From contig NZ_CP034463.1 in NCBI RefSeq assembly GCF_003955715.1, positions 7,688,001-7,752,000 of the forward strand: DNA of 64,000 nt, read 5' to 3'. The first letter of the stretch is position 1. The number at the start of each line of letters is the position of its first letter. The stretch is from Streptomyces aquilus. Its GTDB lineage: Bacteria > Actinomycetota > Actinomycetes > Streptomycetales > Streptomycetaceae. Both the position numbers and the translations under genes were made by a program. Of this stretch, positions 37,003-45,320 are shown piece after piece. Below the pieces are notes generated by a model. That model did not search any database and had not been told where the DNA came from. It saw only the letters and a program-made list of their open reading frames with translations.

Positions 37003-37238
37003 GACGGCCTCCTCGGCCCAGGCCCCCACGGGAGGCCGACACCTTGACGCCCGGCGCTGACCGGCCGGCGCGGGCGCCGGTCGGTCCGGCTCCGCCCGAG
37101 CAACGATCATCACCTCCACCGGGTCACTGGCCCGGCCGACCCCCGTGCACCACATTGACGGATTTCACCCGACCGGGGCGGGGCGGGGTGGGAGGTACCA
37201 GTGAGGTTGACCTGGACGGCAGCGTGCAGGATGGAGGT

Positions 37239-38162
37239 ATGGATCTTCGCATCTTCACCGAGCCCCAGCAGGGCGCGACCTACGACACCCTTCTCACCGT
37301 CGCCAAGGCCACCGAGGATCTTGGCTTCGACGCGTTTTTTCGCAGCGACCACTATCTGAAGATGGGGTCCGTCGACGGCCTCCCCGGCCCCACCGACGCC
37401 TGGATCACCCTCGCCGGACTCGCTCGTGAGACCAAGCGCATCCGCCTCGGCACCCTGATGACCGCCGGCACCTTCCGGCTGCCCGGTGTGCTCGCCATCC
37501 AGGTCGCGCAGGTCGACCAGATGTCCGGTGGCCGCGTCGAACTCGGCCTCGGCGCGGGCTGGTTCGAGGAGGAGCACCAGGCGTACGGCATCCCGTTCCC
37601 GAAGGAGAAGTTCGGCCGCCTGGAGGAGCAGCTGGCCATCGTCACCGGCCTGTGGGAGACCAAGCTCGGCGACACCTTCGACTTCCACGGCACGTACTAC
37701 GACCTGACCGACTCGCCCGCCCTCCCCAAGCCCGCCCAGGAGAAGATCCCGGTCCTCGTCGGCGGCCACGGCCCGACCCGTACCCCGAGGCTGGCCGCGA
37801 AGTACGCCGACGAGTTCAACATGCCGTTCGCCTCCGTCGAGGACAGTGAGCGCCAGTTCGGCCGGGTCCGCGCCGCCGCCGAGGAGGCCGGCCGCGGGGC
37901 CGACGCCCTCGTCTGTTCCAACGCCCTCGTCGTCTGCGTCGGCAAGGACGACCAGGAGGTCGCCCGCCGCGCCGCCGCGATCGGCCGCGAGGTGCCGGAG
38001 CTGAAGGCCAACGGCCTGGCGGGCTCCCCGGCCGAGGTCGTCGACAAGATCGGCCGGTACCAGGAGATCGGCTCGCGGCGTCTGTACCTCCAGCTCCTCG
38101 ACCTGGACGACCTGGAGCACCTGGAGCTCATCGCCTCTCAGGTGCAGTCGCAGCTGGGTTGA
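37239..38162 (+). CDS. LLM-class F420-dependent oxidoreductase
   Basis: This 307-residue TIM-barrel protein of the luciferase-like monooxygenase family is of the actinobacterial F420-dependent subgroup (opening MDLRIFTEPQQGATYD, then FRSDHYLKMG, LGTLMTAGTFRLPGVLA and VELGLGAGWFEEEH). It should transfer hydride from F420H2 to an unknown substrate, or use F420 as acceptor. It stands alone between the small acidic gene and a convergent methyltransferase. AGGATGGAGG directly precedes the ATG. Confidence 0.85.
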   Translation: MDLRIFTEPQQGATYDTLLTVAKATEDLGFDAFFRSDHYLKMGSVDGLPGPTDAWITLAGLARETKRIRLGTLMTAGTFRLPGVLAIQVAQVDQMSGGRVELGLGAGWFEEEHQAYGIPFPKEKFGRLEEQLAIVTGLWETKLGDTFDFHGTYYDLTDSPALPKPAQEKIPVLVGGHGPTRTPRLAAKYADEFNMPFASVEDSERQFGRVRAAAEEAGRGADALVCSNALVVCVGKDDQEVARRAAAIGREVPELKANGLAGSPAEVVDKIGRYQEIGSRRLYLQLLDLDDLEHLELIASQVQSQLG

Positions 38163-38172
38163 GCGCCGTGGT

Positions 38173-38208
38173 GACCGTCCGGTGGAACACGTCCTCCACC
38201 GGACGGTC
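38173..38208. terminator. Bidirectional terminator, 14-bp perfect stem
   Basis: GACCGTCCGGTGGA (38173-38186) pairs with 38195-38208 around an 8-base loop, between the LLM oxidoreductase and the convergent methyltransferase. Confidence 0.85.
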
Positions 38209-38213
38209 CCACG

Positions 38214-39014
38214 TCACGGCTTGCGGCCGATCCCCACGTACAGCGGAATCTCCGTACCGCCCACCCGTTCCCCGAGCTCGGGGTGCCACTCGGCGGCCAA
38301 CACCACGCCGGGGTCGAGGAGTTCGAGGCCCGTGAAGAATGCGGAGAACTCGGCGCGGGAGCGCACCTGGGCCGCGGTGCCGCCCTTGCGGTACACCTCC
38401 ACCACCCGCTCCCAGGTCTCCGGATCGAAGTCGCCGGTCGCGTGGGAGAGCGTGACGTAACTGCCGGGCGGCAGCGGCCGCAGCAGCCGGCGCAGGATCA
38501 GGCCCGGTGTGTCCTCGTCCCCCACCAGGTGCAGCAGCGCCACCAGCGACAGCGCGATCGGCTGGGTGAAGTCCAGCGTCTCCCGTGCCGCCGCGATGAT
38601 CTTCCCCGGCTCCCGTACGTCGCCCTGGACGTACGCCGTCCGCCCCTCCGGCGTGCTGTGCAGCAGCGCCTCCGCGTGCCGCAGGACGATCGGGTCGTTG
38701 TCCGCGTACACCACCCGGGCCTCGGGGGCGATCCCCTGCACGATCTGGTGGAGGTTCGGCCGGGTCGGGATCCCGGTGCCGATGTCGAGGAACTGACGGA
38801 CACCCCGCTCGGCCAGCAGCCGGGACGCGCGGTGCATGAAGGCGCGGTTGGTCCGAGCCATCGCGCTCACCGCGGGGAAGAGGGTCGTCACCTGCTCGGC
38901 GGCGGCCACGTCGACGGGGTAGTTGTCCTTGCCGCCGAGGAAGTAGTCGTACATACGGGCCGAGTGGGGCTTGCTCGTGTCCAAGCGGTCCGCGCCCGAT
39001 CCGGTGTCTGTCAC
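38214..39014 (-). CDS. SAM-dependent methyltransferase, Methyltransf_19 type
   Basis: This 266-residue protein is of the actinobacterial S-adenosyl methyltransferase family often found in many copies in Streptomyces. It shows the typical HSARMYDYFLGGKDNYPVD near residues 17-36, the SAM loop FLDIGTGIPT near 75-84, DNDPIVL near 105 and GDVREP near 130. Substrates of the family are unknown. It is divergent from hen1 with a 95-bp spacer; no functional link to RNA repair is visible. Confidence 0.88.
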   Translation of the reverse strand: MTDTGSGADRLDTSKPHSARMYDYFLGGKDNYPVDVAAAEQVTTLFPAVSAMARTNRAFMHRASRLLAERGVRQFLDIGTGIPTRPNLHQIVQGIAPEARVVYADNDPIVLRHAEALLHSTPEGRTAYVQGDVREPGKIIAAARETLDFTQPIALSLVALLHLVGDEDTPGLILRRLLRPLPPGSYVTLSHATGDFDPETWERVVEVYRKGGTAAQVRSRAEFSAFFTGLELLDPGVVLAAEWHPELGERVGGTEIPLYVGIGRKP

Positions 39015-39109
39015 GTGGGGCCTCCAGGGCGAATAATTCCCGAGTGCTGCCGATGTCCGGTCTGTACGGTGTGCATATCAGCAGTTCAGACCCTACTTGA
39101 GGCCCGCCC

Positions 39110-40573
39110 GTGTTCCTTTCGATCACCACCACCGGCACCCCGGACCGCCCCGCCACCGACCTCGGCTACCTGCTCCACAAGCATCCCGAGAAGGCGCAGG
39201 CGTTCTCCACCTCGTACGGCAAGGCGCACGTCCTCTACCCCGAGGCGCGGCCCGAGCGGTGCACTGCGGCGCTGATGCTGGAGGTCGATGCCGTGGCGCT
39301 GGTGCGCAAGGGGAAGGGCAAGGGGCGCGGCGGGGCTCCCGACGCGGCGCTCGCGCAGTACGTCAACGACCGTCCGTACGCGGCCTCTTCGCTGCTCGCC
39401 GTGGCCCTCAGCGGTGTCTTCTCCAGCGCCATGCGCGGTGTGTGCACCGCCCGCCCCGAGCGGGCCACGCAGCCGCTGCCGCTGCGCATCGAGGTGCCCG
39501 CGCTGCCGGCCAGGGGCGGCCCCGCACTCGTACGACGGCTCTTCGAGCCGCTGGGGTGGACGGTCGTCGTCGAACCCGTCGCGCTGGACCCGCAGTTCCC
39601 CGAGTGGGGCGACTCGCGCTACGTCCGCCTCGAACTGGAGTCCGCCACGCTGACCCTCGCCGAGGCGCTGCGGCACCTGTACGTCCTGCTCCCGGTCCTC
39701 GACGACGCCAAGCACTACTGGGTCTCCGACGACGAGGTCGACAAGCTGCTGCGCGCCGGTGAGGGCTGGCTGCCCGAGCACCCGGAGCAGAAGCTCATCA
39801 CCAGCCGCTACCTCTCGCGGCGTTGGTCGCTGACCCGGCAGGCCATGGAGCGACTGGAGCTGGTGCGCCTCGCCGAGTCCGACGACAGCGAGGTCGAGGA
39901 GATCGACAACGCCGTCGAGGCCGAGACCGAGGAGGAGGCGAGGCCGACACCGCTCGCCGTGCAGCGGCGGGACGCGATCATCGCCGCGCTCCAGGCGTCC
40001 GGTGCCGCGCGCGTGCTCGATCTCGGGTGCGGACAGGGGCAGTTGGTGCAGGCGCTGCTCAAGGACGTGCGGTTCACCGAGATCGTGGGCGTCGACGTGT
40101 CGATGCGCGCGCTCACCATCGCCTCCCGGCGGCTGAAGCTGGACCGCATGGGGGAGCGGCAGGCCTCGCGCGTCAAGCTCGTCCAGGGTTCGCTGGCCTA
40201 CACCGACAAGCGTCTGGCGGGCTACGACGCCGCCGTGCTCAGCGAGGTCATCGAGCACCTCGACCTGCCGCGGCTGCCCGCCCTGGAGTACGCGGTGTTC
40301 GGCGCCGCGCGCCCGAGGACCGTCCTCGTGACGACTCCCAACGTCGAGTACAACGTCCGCTGGGAGTCCCTCCCGGCCGGCCACGTCCGGCACGGCGACC
40401 ACCGCTTCGAGTGGACGCGGGAGGAGTTCCGCGCCTGGGCGGGGGCGGTGGCCGAACGGCACGGGTACGACGTGGAGTTCGTACCGGTCGGACCGGACGA
40501 CCCCGAGGTGGGTCCGCCCACGCAGATGGCAGTGTTCGTGATCAGGACCGAGAAGGAGGCGAAGGCGGCATGA
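39110..40573 (+). CDS. hen1: Hen1, 3'-terminal RNA ribose 2'-O-methyltransferase
   Basis: This 487-residue bacterial Hen1 marks the cut 3' end of a damaged tRNA by 2'-O-methylation before ligation, so the repaired site cannot be cut again. The N-terminal half (about residues 1-240) is the Pnkp-associating Hen1-N domain, followed by an acidic linker (near 265-280) and the C-terminal methyltransferase with SAM loop DLGCGQGQ near 304-311. The Mn2+ ligands fit EVIEH near 379-383 plus the His in HVRHGDH. GTG start at 39110. The TGA is shared with the ATG of pnkp (ATGA). Confidence 0.93.
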   Translation: MFLSITTTGTPDRPATDLGYLLHKHPEKAQAFSTSYGKAHVLYPEARPERCTAALMLEVDAVALVRKGKGKGRGGAPDAALAQYVNDRPYAASSLLAVALSGVFSSAMRGVCTARPERATQPLPLRIEVPALPARGGPALVRRLFEPLGWTVVVEPVALDPQFPEWGDSRYVRLELESATLTLAEALRHLYVLLPVLDDAKHYWVSDDEVDKLLRAGEGWLPEHPEQKLITSRYLSRRWSLTRQAMERLELVRLAESDDSEVEEIDNAVEAETEEEARPTPLAVQRRDAIIAALQASGAARVLDLGCGQGQLVQALLKDVRFTEIVGVDVSMRALTIASRRLKLDRMGERQASRVKLVQGSLAYTDKRLAGYDAAVLSEVIEHLDLPRLPALEYAVFGAARPRTVLVTTPNVEYNVRWESLPAGHVRHGDHRFEWTREEFRAWAGAVAERHGYDVEFVPVGPDDPEVGPPTQMAVFVIRTEKEAKAA

Positions 40574-43116
40574 GCACCGAGAACCAGACCAAGGGGCGCG
40601 TGCTGTCCGTCACCGACCTCTCCCTCGTCGTCCTCGTCGGCGCCTCCGGCTCCGGCAAGTCCACCTTCGCCCGCAGGCACTTCAAGCCCACCGAGGTGCT
40701 CTCCTCGGACTTCTGCCGCGGCCTGGTCTCCGACGACGAGAACGACCAGAGCGCGACGAAGGACGCCTTCGACGTGCTCCACTACATCGCCGGCAAGCGG
40801 CTCGCCGCCGGCCGGCGCACCGTCGTGGACGCCACCAGCGTGCAGTCGGACGCCCGCAAGCAGCTGATCGACCTGGCCAGGAAGCACGACGTGCTGCCCA
40901 TCGCGATCGTGCTGGACGTGCCGGAGGAGGTCTGCGCCGAGCGCAACACGGGCCGTACCGACCGCGCCGACATGCCGGTCCGGGTCATCAAGCGGCACAT
41001 CCGCGAACTCCGCCGCTCCCTGCGGCACTTGGAGCGCGAGGGCTTCCGCAAGGTGCACGTCCTGCGGGGCGTCGAGGAGGTCGAGAACGCCACCGTCGTC
41101 ACCGAGAAGCGGTTCAACGACCTCACCCACCTCACCGGCCCCTTCGACATCGTCGGCGACATCCACGGCTGCGCGAGCGAACTGGAGTCTCTGCTCGGCA
41201 AGTTGGGCTATGCCGACGGCGTCCACCCGGAGGGCCGTACCGCGGTCTTCGTCGGCGACCTCGTCGACCGCGGCCCGGACAGCCCCGGTGTGCTGCGCCG
41301 CGTGATGTCGATGGTGAAGTCGGGCAACGCCCTGTGCGTGCCGGGCAACCACGAGAACAAGTACGGCCGTTACCTCAAGGGCCGCAACGTCCAGCACACC
41401 CACGGACTCGCCGAGACGATCGAGCAGATGGAGACCGAGTCGGACGAGTTCCGTGCCGAGGTACGGGAGTTCATCGACGGGCTCGTCAGCCACTACGTCC
41501 TCGACGGCGGCCGGCTTGTGGTCTGTCACGCCGGTCTGCCGGAGAAGTACCACGGCCGTACCTCGGGGCGGGTGCGTTCGCATGCGCTGTACGGCGACAC
41601 CACCGGCGAGACCGACGAGTTCGGGCTGCCGGTGCGCTACCCGTGGGCGGAGGACTACCGAGGCCGGGCGGCCGTTGTTTACGGTCACACCCCGGTTCCG
41701 GAGGCCAGTTGGCTCAACAACACCATCTGCCTGGACACCGGTGCCGTCTTCGGCGGCAAGCTCACGGCGCTGCGCTGGCCGGAGCGCGAGCTGGTCGACG
41801 TACCGGCGGAGCGGGTCTGGTACGAGCCGACCAAGCCGCTGAAGTCGGAGGCGCCGGGCGGTCAGGACGGGCGGCCGCTGGACCTCGCGGACGTGCAGGG
41901 GCGACGGGTCGTCGAGACCCGGCACCAGGGCCGCGTCGCCATCCGGGAGGAGAACGCGGCGGCGGCGCTGGAGGTCATGAGCCGGTTCGCGGTGGACCCG
42001 CGGCTGCTGCCGTACCTCCCGCCGACCATGGCGCCGACGGCGACCAGCCACATCGACGGTTACCTGGAGCACCCGGCCGAGGCGTTCAGGCAGTACGCCG
42101 AGGACGGGGTCCCGCGAGTCGTGTGCGAGGAGAAGCACATGGGTTCGCGGGCGGTGGCGCTGGTGTGCCGGGACGCGGAGGCGGCGCGCAAGCGCTTCGG
42201 TGTCGACGGGCCGACCGGTTCGCTCTACACCCGCACCGGCCGACCGTTCTTCGACGACGGGTCGGTGACCGAGGAGATCCTCGGGCGGGTGCGCGCGGCG
42301 GTCGACGAGGCCGGGCTGTGGGCCGAACTCGACACCGACTGGCTGCTGTTGGACGCCGAGCTGATGCCGTGGTCACTGAAGGCGTCGGGGTTGCTGCGCT
42401 CGCAGTACGCCGCTGTCGGCGCCGCGTCCGGGGCGGTGTTCCCGGGTGTGGTCGCCGCTCTTGAAGGCGCCGCGGCGCGCGGCGTCGAGGTCGGTGAGCT
42501 GCTGGACCGGCAGCGCGCGAGGGCCTCGGACGCGGCCGCGTTCACGGAGGCGTACCGCCGCTACTGCTGGACCACGGACGGCCTGGACGGCGTCCGCCTG
42601 GCACCGTTCCAGATCCTGGCGGTCCAGGGCCGCAGCCTCACCGGCCTCCCGCACGACGAGCAACTGGCCCTCCTCGACCGGCTGGTGGAGCACGACGGCA
42701 CCGGTCTGCTCCAGACCACCCGACGCCTGTACGTCGACACGGCCGACCCCGAGTCGGTCCGGGCGGGCGTCGACTGGTGGCTGGAGATGACCGGTCGCGG
42801 CGGCGAGGGCATGGTCGTCAAGCCGCTGGGCGCGGTCGTGCGCAGCGGCGAGGGGCGGCTGGTGCAGCCCGGCATCAAGTGCCGGGGCCGGGAGTACCTG
42901 CGGATCATCTACGGTCCGGAGTACACCCGGCCGGAGAACCTCGCCCGCCTGCGCGGACGCTTCCTGAACCACAAGCGCTCGCTCGCGATCCGCGAGTACG
43001 CGCTCGGTCTGGAGGCGCTGGACCGGCTGGCCGAGGGCGAGCCGCTGTGGCGGGTGCACGAGGCGGTGTTCGGGGTGCTGGCCCTGGAGTCGGAGCCGGT
43101 GGACCCGCGGCTGTGA
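40570..43116 (+). CDS. pnkp: Pnkp, polynucleotide kinase-phosphatase-ligase
   Basis: This 848-residue RNA-repair enzyme heals and seals broken RNA together with Hen1. Domain 1: 5'-OH kinase with P-loop GASGSGKST at residues 24-32. Domain 2: metallophosphatase that removes 2',3'-cyclic phosphate, with DIHG 197-200, GDLVDR 229-234, GNHE 259-262 and GHTP 372-375. Domain 3: nucleotidyltransferase/ligase with the Lys522 nucleophile in EEKHMGS and the EGMVVKP motif near 755. All active sites look intact. It is the second gene of a two-gene operon. The operon ends in a strong hairpin. Confidence 0.95.
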   Translation: MSTENQTKGRVLSVTDLSLVVLVGASGSGKSTFARRHFKPTEVLSSDFCRGLVSDDENDQSATKDAFDVLHYIAGKRLAAGRRTVVDATSVQSDARKQLIDLARKHDVLPIAIVLDVPEEVCAERNTGRTDRADMPVRVIKRHIRELRRSLRHLEREGFRKVHVLRGVEEVENATVVTEKRFNDLTHLTGPFDIVGDIHGCASELESLLGKLGYADGVHPEGRTAVFVGDLVDRGPDSPGVLRRVMSMVKSGNALCVPGNHENKYGRYLKGRNVQHTHGLAETIEQMETESDEFRAEVREFIDGLVSHYVLDGGRLVVCHAGLPEKYHGRTSGRVRSHALYGDTTGETDEFGLPVRYPWAEDYRGRAAVVYGHTPVPEASWLNNTICLDTGAVFGGKLTALRWPERELVDVPAERVWYEPTKPLKSEAPGGQDGRPLDLADVQGRRVVETRHQGRVAIREENAAAALEVMSRFAVDPRLLPYLPPTMAPTATSHIDGYLEHPAEAFRQYAEDGVPRVVCEEKHMGSRAVALVCRDAEAARKRFGVDGPTGSLYTRTGRPFFDDGSVTEEILGRVRAAVDEAGLWAELDTDWLLLDAELMPWSLKASGLLRSQYAAVGAASGAVFPGVVAALEGAAARGVEVGELLDRQRARASDAAAFTEAYRRYCWTTDGLDGVRLAPFQILAVQGRSLTGLPHDEQLALLDRLVEHDGTGLLQTTRRLYVDTADPESVRAGVDWWLEMTGRGGEGMVVKPLGAVVRSGEGRLVQPGIKCRGREYLRIIYGPEYTRPENLARLRGRFLNHKRSLAIREYALGLEALDRLAEGEPLWRVHEAVFGVLALESEPVDPRL

Positions 43117-43119
43117 CCG

Positions 43120-43143
43120 GACCGGGCCCTCCGGGGCCCGGTC
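43120..43143. terminator. Bidirectional terminator between pnkp and the NAD-kinase-like gene
   Basis: A perfect 10-bp stem (43120-43129 with 43134-43143) and TCCG loop. The right arm includes part of the stop codon region of the minus-strand gene. Confidence 0.85.
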
Positions 43144-44032
43144 ACCCCACCAGCCGCAGCCGCTCCCGGCACACCCCCACCCGTACCGACTGCCCCCACG
43201 TCAGTTCCAGCGCGTCGCCCTCCATGCCGTCCCCGAACGCGATCAGCCGCTCGGACTCGACCGTGAGGCGGAGCCGGGCGGCGGCCGTCAACTCGCCCGC
43301 CACCAGGGACGTACCGGTGGCGGGCGAGGGCCATGCCTCGCGCACGAACCACAGCAGACGTTCCTCGGCGGGGCCCGGGAGCCGCAGCTGCGCGCCCCGC
43401 TCCCGCCACACCGACCGCAGCCAGCCGGTCGCGCCCGTCCCCGTGCCCACCAGCACCCCGGAGGAGGCCTGGGCCTCGACGGCACCCCCGTCGTCGTCGA
43501 GGCCCAGGCGGTAGCGGGCGGTCTGGTGACCGGCGGCGCCCAGATAGATCTCGTTGAGGGCGAGCAGCCGCTGGGTGTCATCGGCCACGGCCTCCACCAT
43601 CGTCAGCTCGTCGACCTCACGGTCCGCGACCGCCAGCAGCCGCGCGACCTCCGAGGGCCGGTGCCGTACCAGCACACCGGGGTTGCGGCCGGGATCGCTG
43701 TCCACGCCCAACACGGGTTGCCCGGCGAGGTACTTGGCAACGTTCGCGACCAGGCCGTCCTGGCCGACCACGACCACCACGTCCTCCGGCGCGAACAGGA
43801 AGCGGTCCAGGTCCCGCCGCTCCACCCGGCTCTGCCGCCAGGTCAGCGGGATCGCCGCCGTCACCTCCGCCAGCGCGGCGCGGGTACGGCGGTGACGGTC
43901 CGCCAGTTCCTCGATGTCCCGCCCGCGGGAGGAGAGGAAGAACGCGGCTTGGCCGTGGGTGCCGTGGTGGGCCACCAACTCCTCGTACTCCGTGGTGCGG
44001 TGGACCAGGACGACCCTCGGGGCGAGGCTCAC
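43142..44032 (-). CDS. NAD-kinase-fold protein with altered GGDG motif
   Basis: This 296-residue protein follows the NAD kinase/diacylglycerol kinase fold: a Rossmann-like N-terminal half with the phosphate loop at 90-94, ALNEIYLG near 158-165 (compare the NE motif), and SSGVLVGTGTGATGW near 190-204 (compare the family's TPTGSTAY). The invariant GGDGT is GQDGL here, so the Asp is kept but the second Gly and the Thr are replaced. It may be a low-activity kinase, a lipid or other nucleotide kinase, or a sensor. The GTG at 44032 overlaps the stop of the SPFH gene (GTGA), so the two are co-translated. This is not the housekeeping NAD kinase arrangement, which lies with recN/tlyA in Streptomyces. 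Confidence 0.75.
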   Translation of the reverse strand: MSLAPRVVLVHRTTEYEELVAHHGTHGQAAFFLSSRGRDIEELADRHRRTRAALAEVTAAIPLTWRQSRVERRDLDRFLFAPEDVVVVVGQDGLVANVAKYLAGQPVLGVDSDPGRNPGVLVRHRPSEVARLLAVADREVDELTMVEAVADDTQRLLALNEIYLGAAGHQTARYRLGLDDDGGAVEAQASSGVLVGTGTGATGWLRSVWRERGAQLRLPGPAEERLLWFVREAWPSPATGTSLVAGELTAAARLRLTVESERLIAFGDGMEGDALELTWGQSVRVGVCRERLRLVG

Positions 44033-45201
44033 GCCGGGTCCCGCGGGGTGCCGAGCCGGGCGAGCAGGCCGGTCAGGACGTCCGGCGAGATGGTGACGCT
44101 GTCGATGTGCGGCAGGTTCTCCGCGAGCCGGGTGCCGGTGAGGGCGTGCAGGGTCGCCACGTCGACGTCGGCGTGCACCCGCAGCCACGCCTCCTGCGCC
44201 TGGGCCCGCGCCGCACCCACCTCACGCACCCCCTCGGCCTCGGCGCGAGCCAACTGCACGGACCGCGCCGCCTCGGCCTCCGCGAGCTTCAGCGACCGGG
44301 CCGCCTCCGCCTCGCCCAGCTTCACCGACCGCGCGGCCTCCGCCTCCGCGAGCTTCACGGACCGTGCCGCCTCGGCCTCCGCGAGCTTCACGGACCGTGC
44401 CGCCTCGGCCTCCGCCAGCTTCACCGACCGGGCCGCTTCCGCCCCGGCCCGTACCGCGTCCGCCGCCGCGTGTTCCTCGGCCTCGCGGCGGGCGTTCGTG
44501 CCGCGTTGATCGACCAACTGCTCCTCGCGCCGGGCGAGTTCGATCTGACTGGCCAGTTCGTTCTCGGCGATCGTGCGCTCCCGCTCGACCGCCACCGCCC
44601 GCCGTTCGTAGGTCGCCCGGTCGGCCTCCTGCTGGATCTGCTCCCGGGCCGGGGTGCGCAGGGCCCGCTCCACCTCCGGCTCCGGACGCAGGGCCACGAC
44701 CCGGACCGCGACCACCTCGATGCCCGTGGCCGGCAGCCGCGGTTCCGCCGCCAGGCCCGCCGCGACCCGCTCCCGTACCGCCGTCACCCCGTCCACCAGC
44801 GCCGCCGACAACGACGTACGGGCGAGGACGTCAAGGGCGTGCTGCTGGGCGGTCTCGGTGAGCAGGGTGCCGAGCTGTTCCAGCGGTGTGCCGCGCCAGG
44901 CGCCCGTGTCGGGGTCGACCGAGAAGTCGAGGCGGGCGGCGGCGAGGGCCGGGTCGCTGATCCGGTAGGTGACCGTCGACTGCACCGTCACGTCCTGGAA
45001 GTCGGACGTACGGGCATGGAAGGTCATCGCCAACTCCCGGTCGTCGACCGGCACTTCGGAGAGGGCCGCGGTCAGCGCACGGAACCAGAAGCTCAGCCCG
45101 GGCCCGTCGTGCAGCAGCTTTCCGCCGCGGTGGTGCCGGATGTGCGCGGTCGGCGCGCCACGGAGATGGCGCCAGCCCAGGCGCCGGGTGATGTCGGCCA
45201 C
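44029..45201 (-). CDS. SPFH/band-7 (slipin-like) protein with 11-residue repeats
   Basis: This protein of about 390 residues has the SPFH domain at about 20-190 (strand [24 protein letters not shown] region, then [13 protein letters not shown]) and a long charged helix. From about residue 245 an 11-residue motif, [11 protein letters not shown], is repeated about six times, with Arg/Lys and Glu placed to form salt-bridged coiled coil. Unlike flotillins or stomatins there is no N-terminal membrane hairpin, so membrane attachment is unclear. Start: the GTG at 45201 has GGGGG about 6 bp upstream; a longer TTG-initiated version would run through the operator. It is coupled to the NAD-kinase-like gene. 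Confidence 0.78.
   Translation of the reverse strand: MADITRRLGWRHLRGAPTAHIRHHRGGKLLHDGPGLSFWFRALTAALSEVPVDDRELAMTFHARTSDFQDVTVQSTVTYRISDPALAAARLDFSVDPDTGAWRGTPLEQLGTLLTETAQQHALDVLARTSLSAALVDGVTAVRERVAAGLAAEPRLPATGIEVVAVRVVALRPEPEVERALRTPAREQIQQEADRATYERRAVAVERERTIAENELASQIELARREEQLVDQRGTNARREAEEHAAADAVRAGAEAARSVKLAEAEAARSVKLAEAEAARSVKLAEAEAARSVKLGEAEAARSLKLAEAEAARSVQLARAEAEGVREVGAARAQAQEAWLRVHADVDVATLHALTGTRLAENLPHIDSVTISPDVLTGLLARLGTPRDPA
44260..44445. repeat. Six 33-bp coding repeats in the SPFH gene
   Basis: The DNA repeats with a 33-bp period, with units carrying CGCCTCGGCCTCCGCGAGCT or close variants. They encode the [11 protein letters not shown] hendecads. Copies are 80-95 percent alike by eye, so recent expansion or gene conversion is likely. 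Confidence 0.85.
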
Positions 45202-45211
45202 GAGAGCCCCC

Positions 45212-45266
45212 TTGTCGTCTAGAAGACGATAACCGTGGGGCGCGTTTATCGTCAAGAGGACGAGAA
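45212..45266. promoter_or_regulatory. Two 21-bp palindromic operators between SPFH and arcA
   Basis: Site A (45212-45232) and site B (45246-45266) share the plan TTRTCGTC-N5-GACGAKAA, each with 7 of 8 arm positions paired. Centres are 34 bp apart, about three helical turns. They lie 11 bp upstream of the SPFH start and 55 bp before arcA. A dimeric repressor is expected. The shape recalls sites of NrtR-type regulators of NAD metabolism, but that is a guess. Confidence 0.75.
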
Positions 45267-45320
45267 AGGGAAGTGGTCAAGGAGGGGGTGAATACGGTCG
45301 CCGGTGGTCAGGATGGAGGC

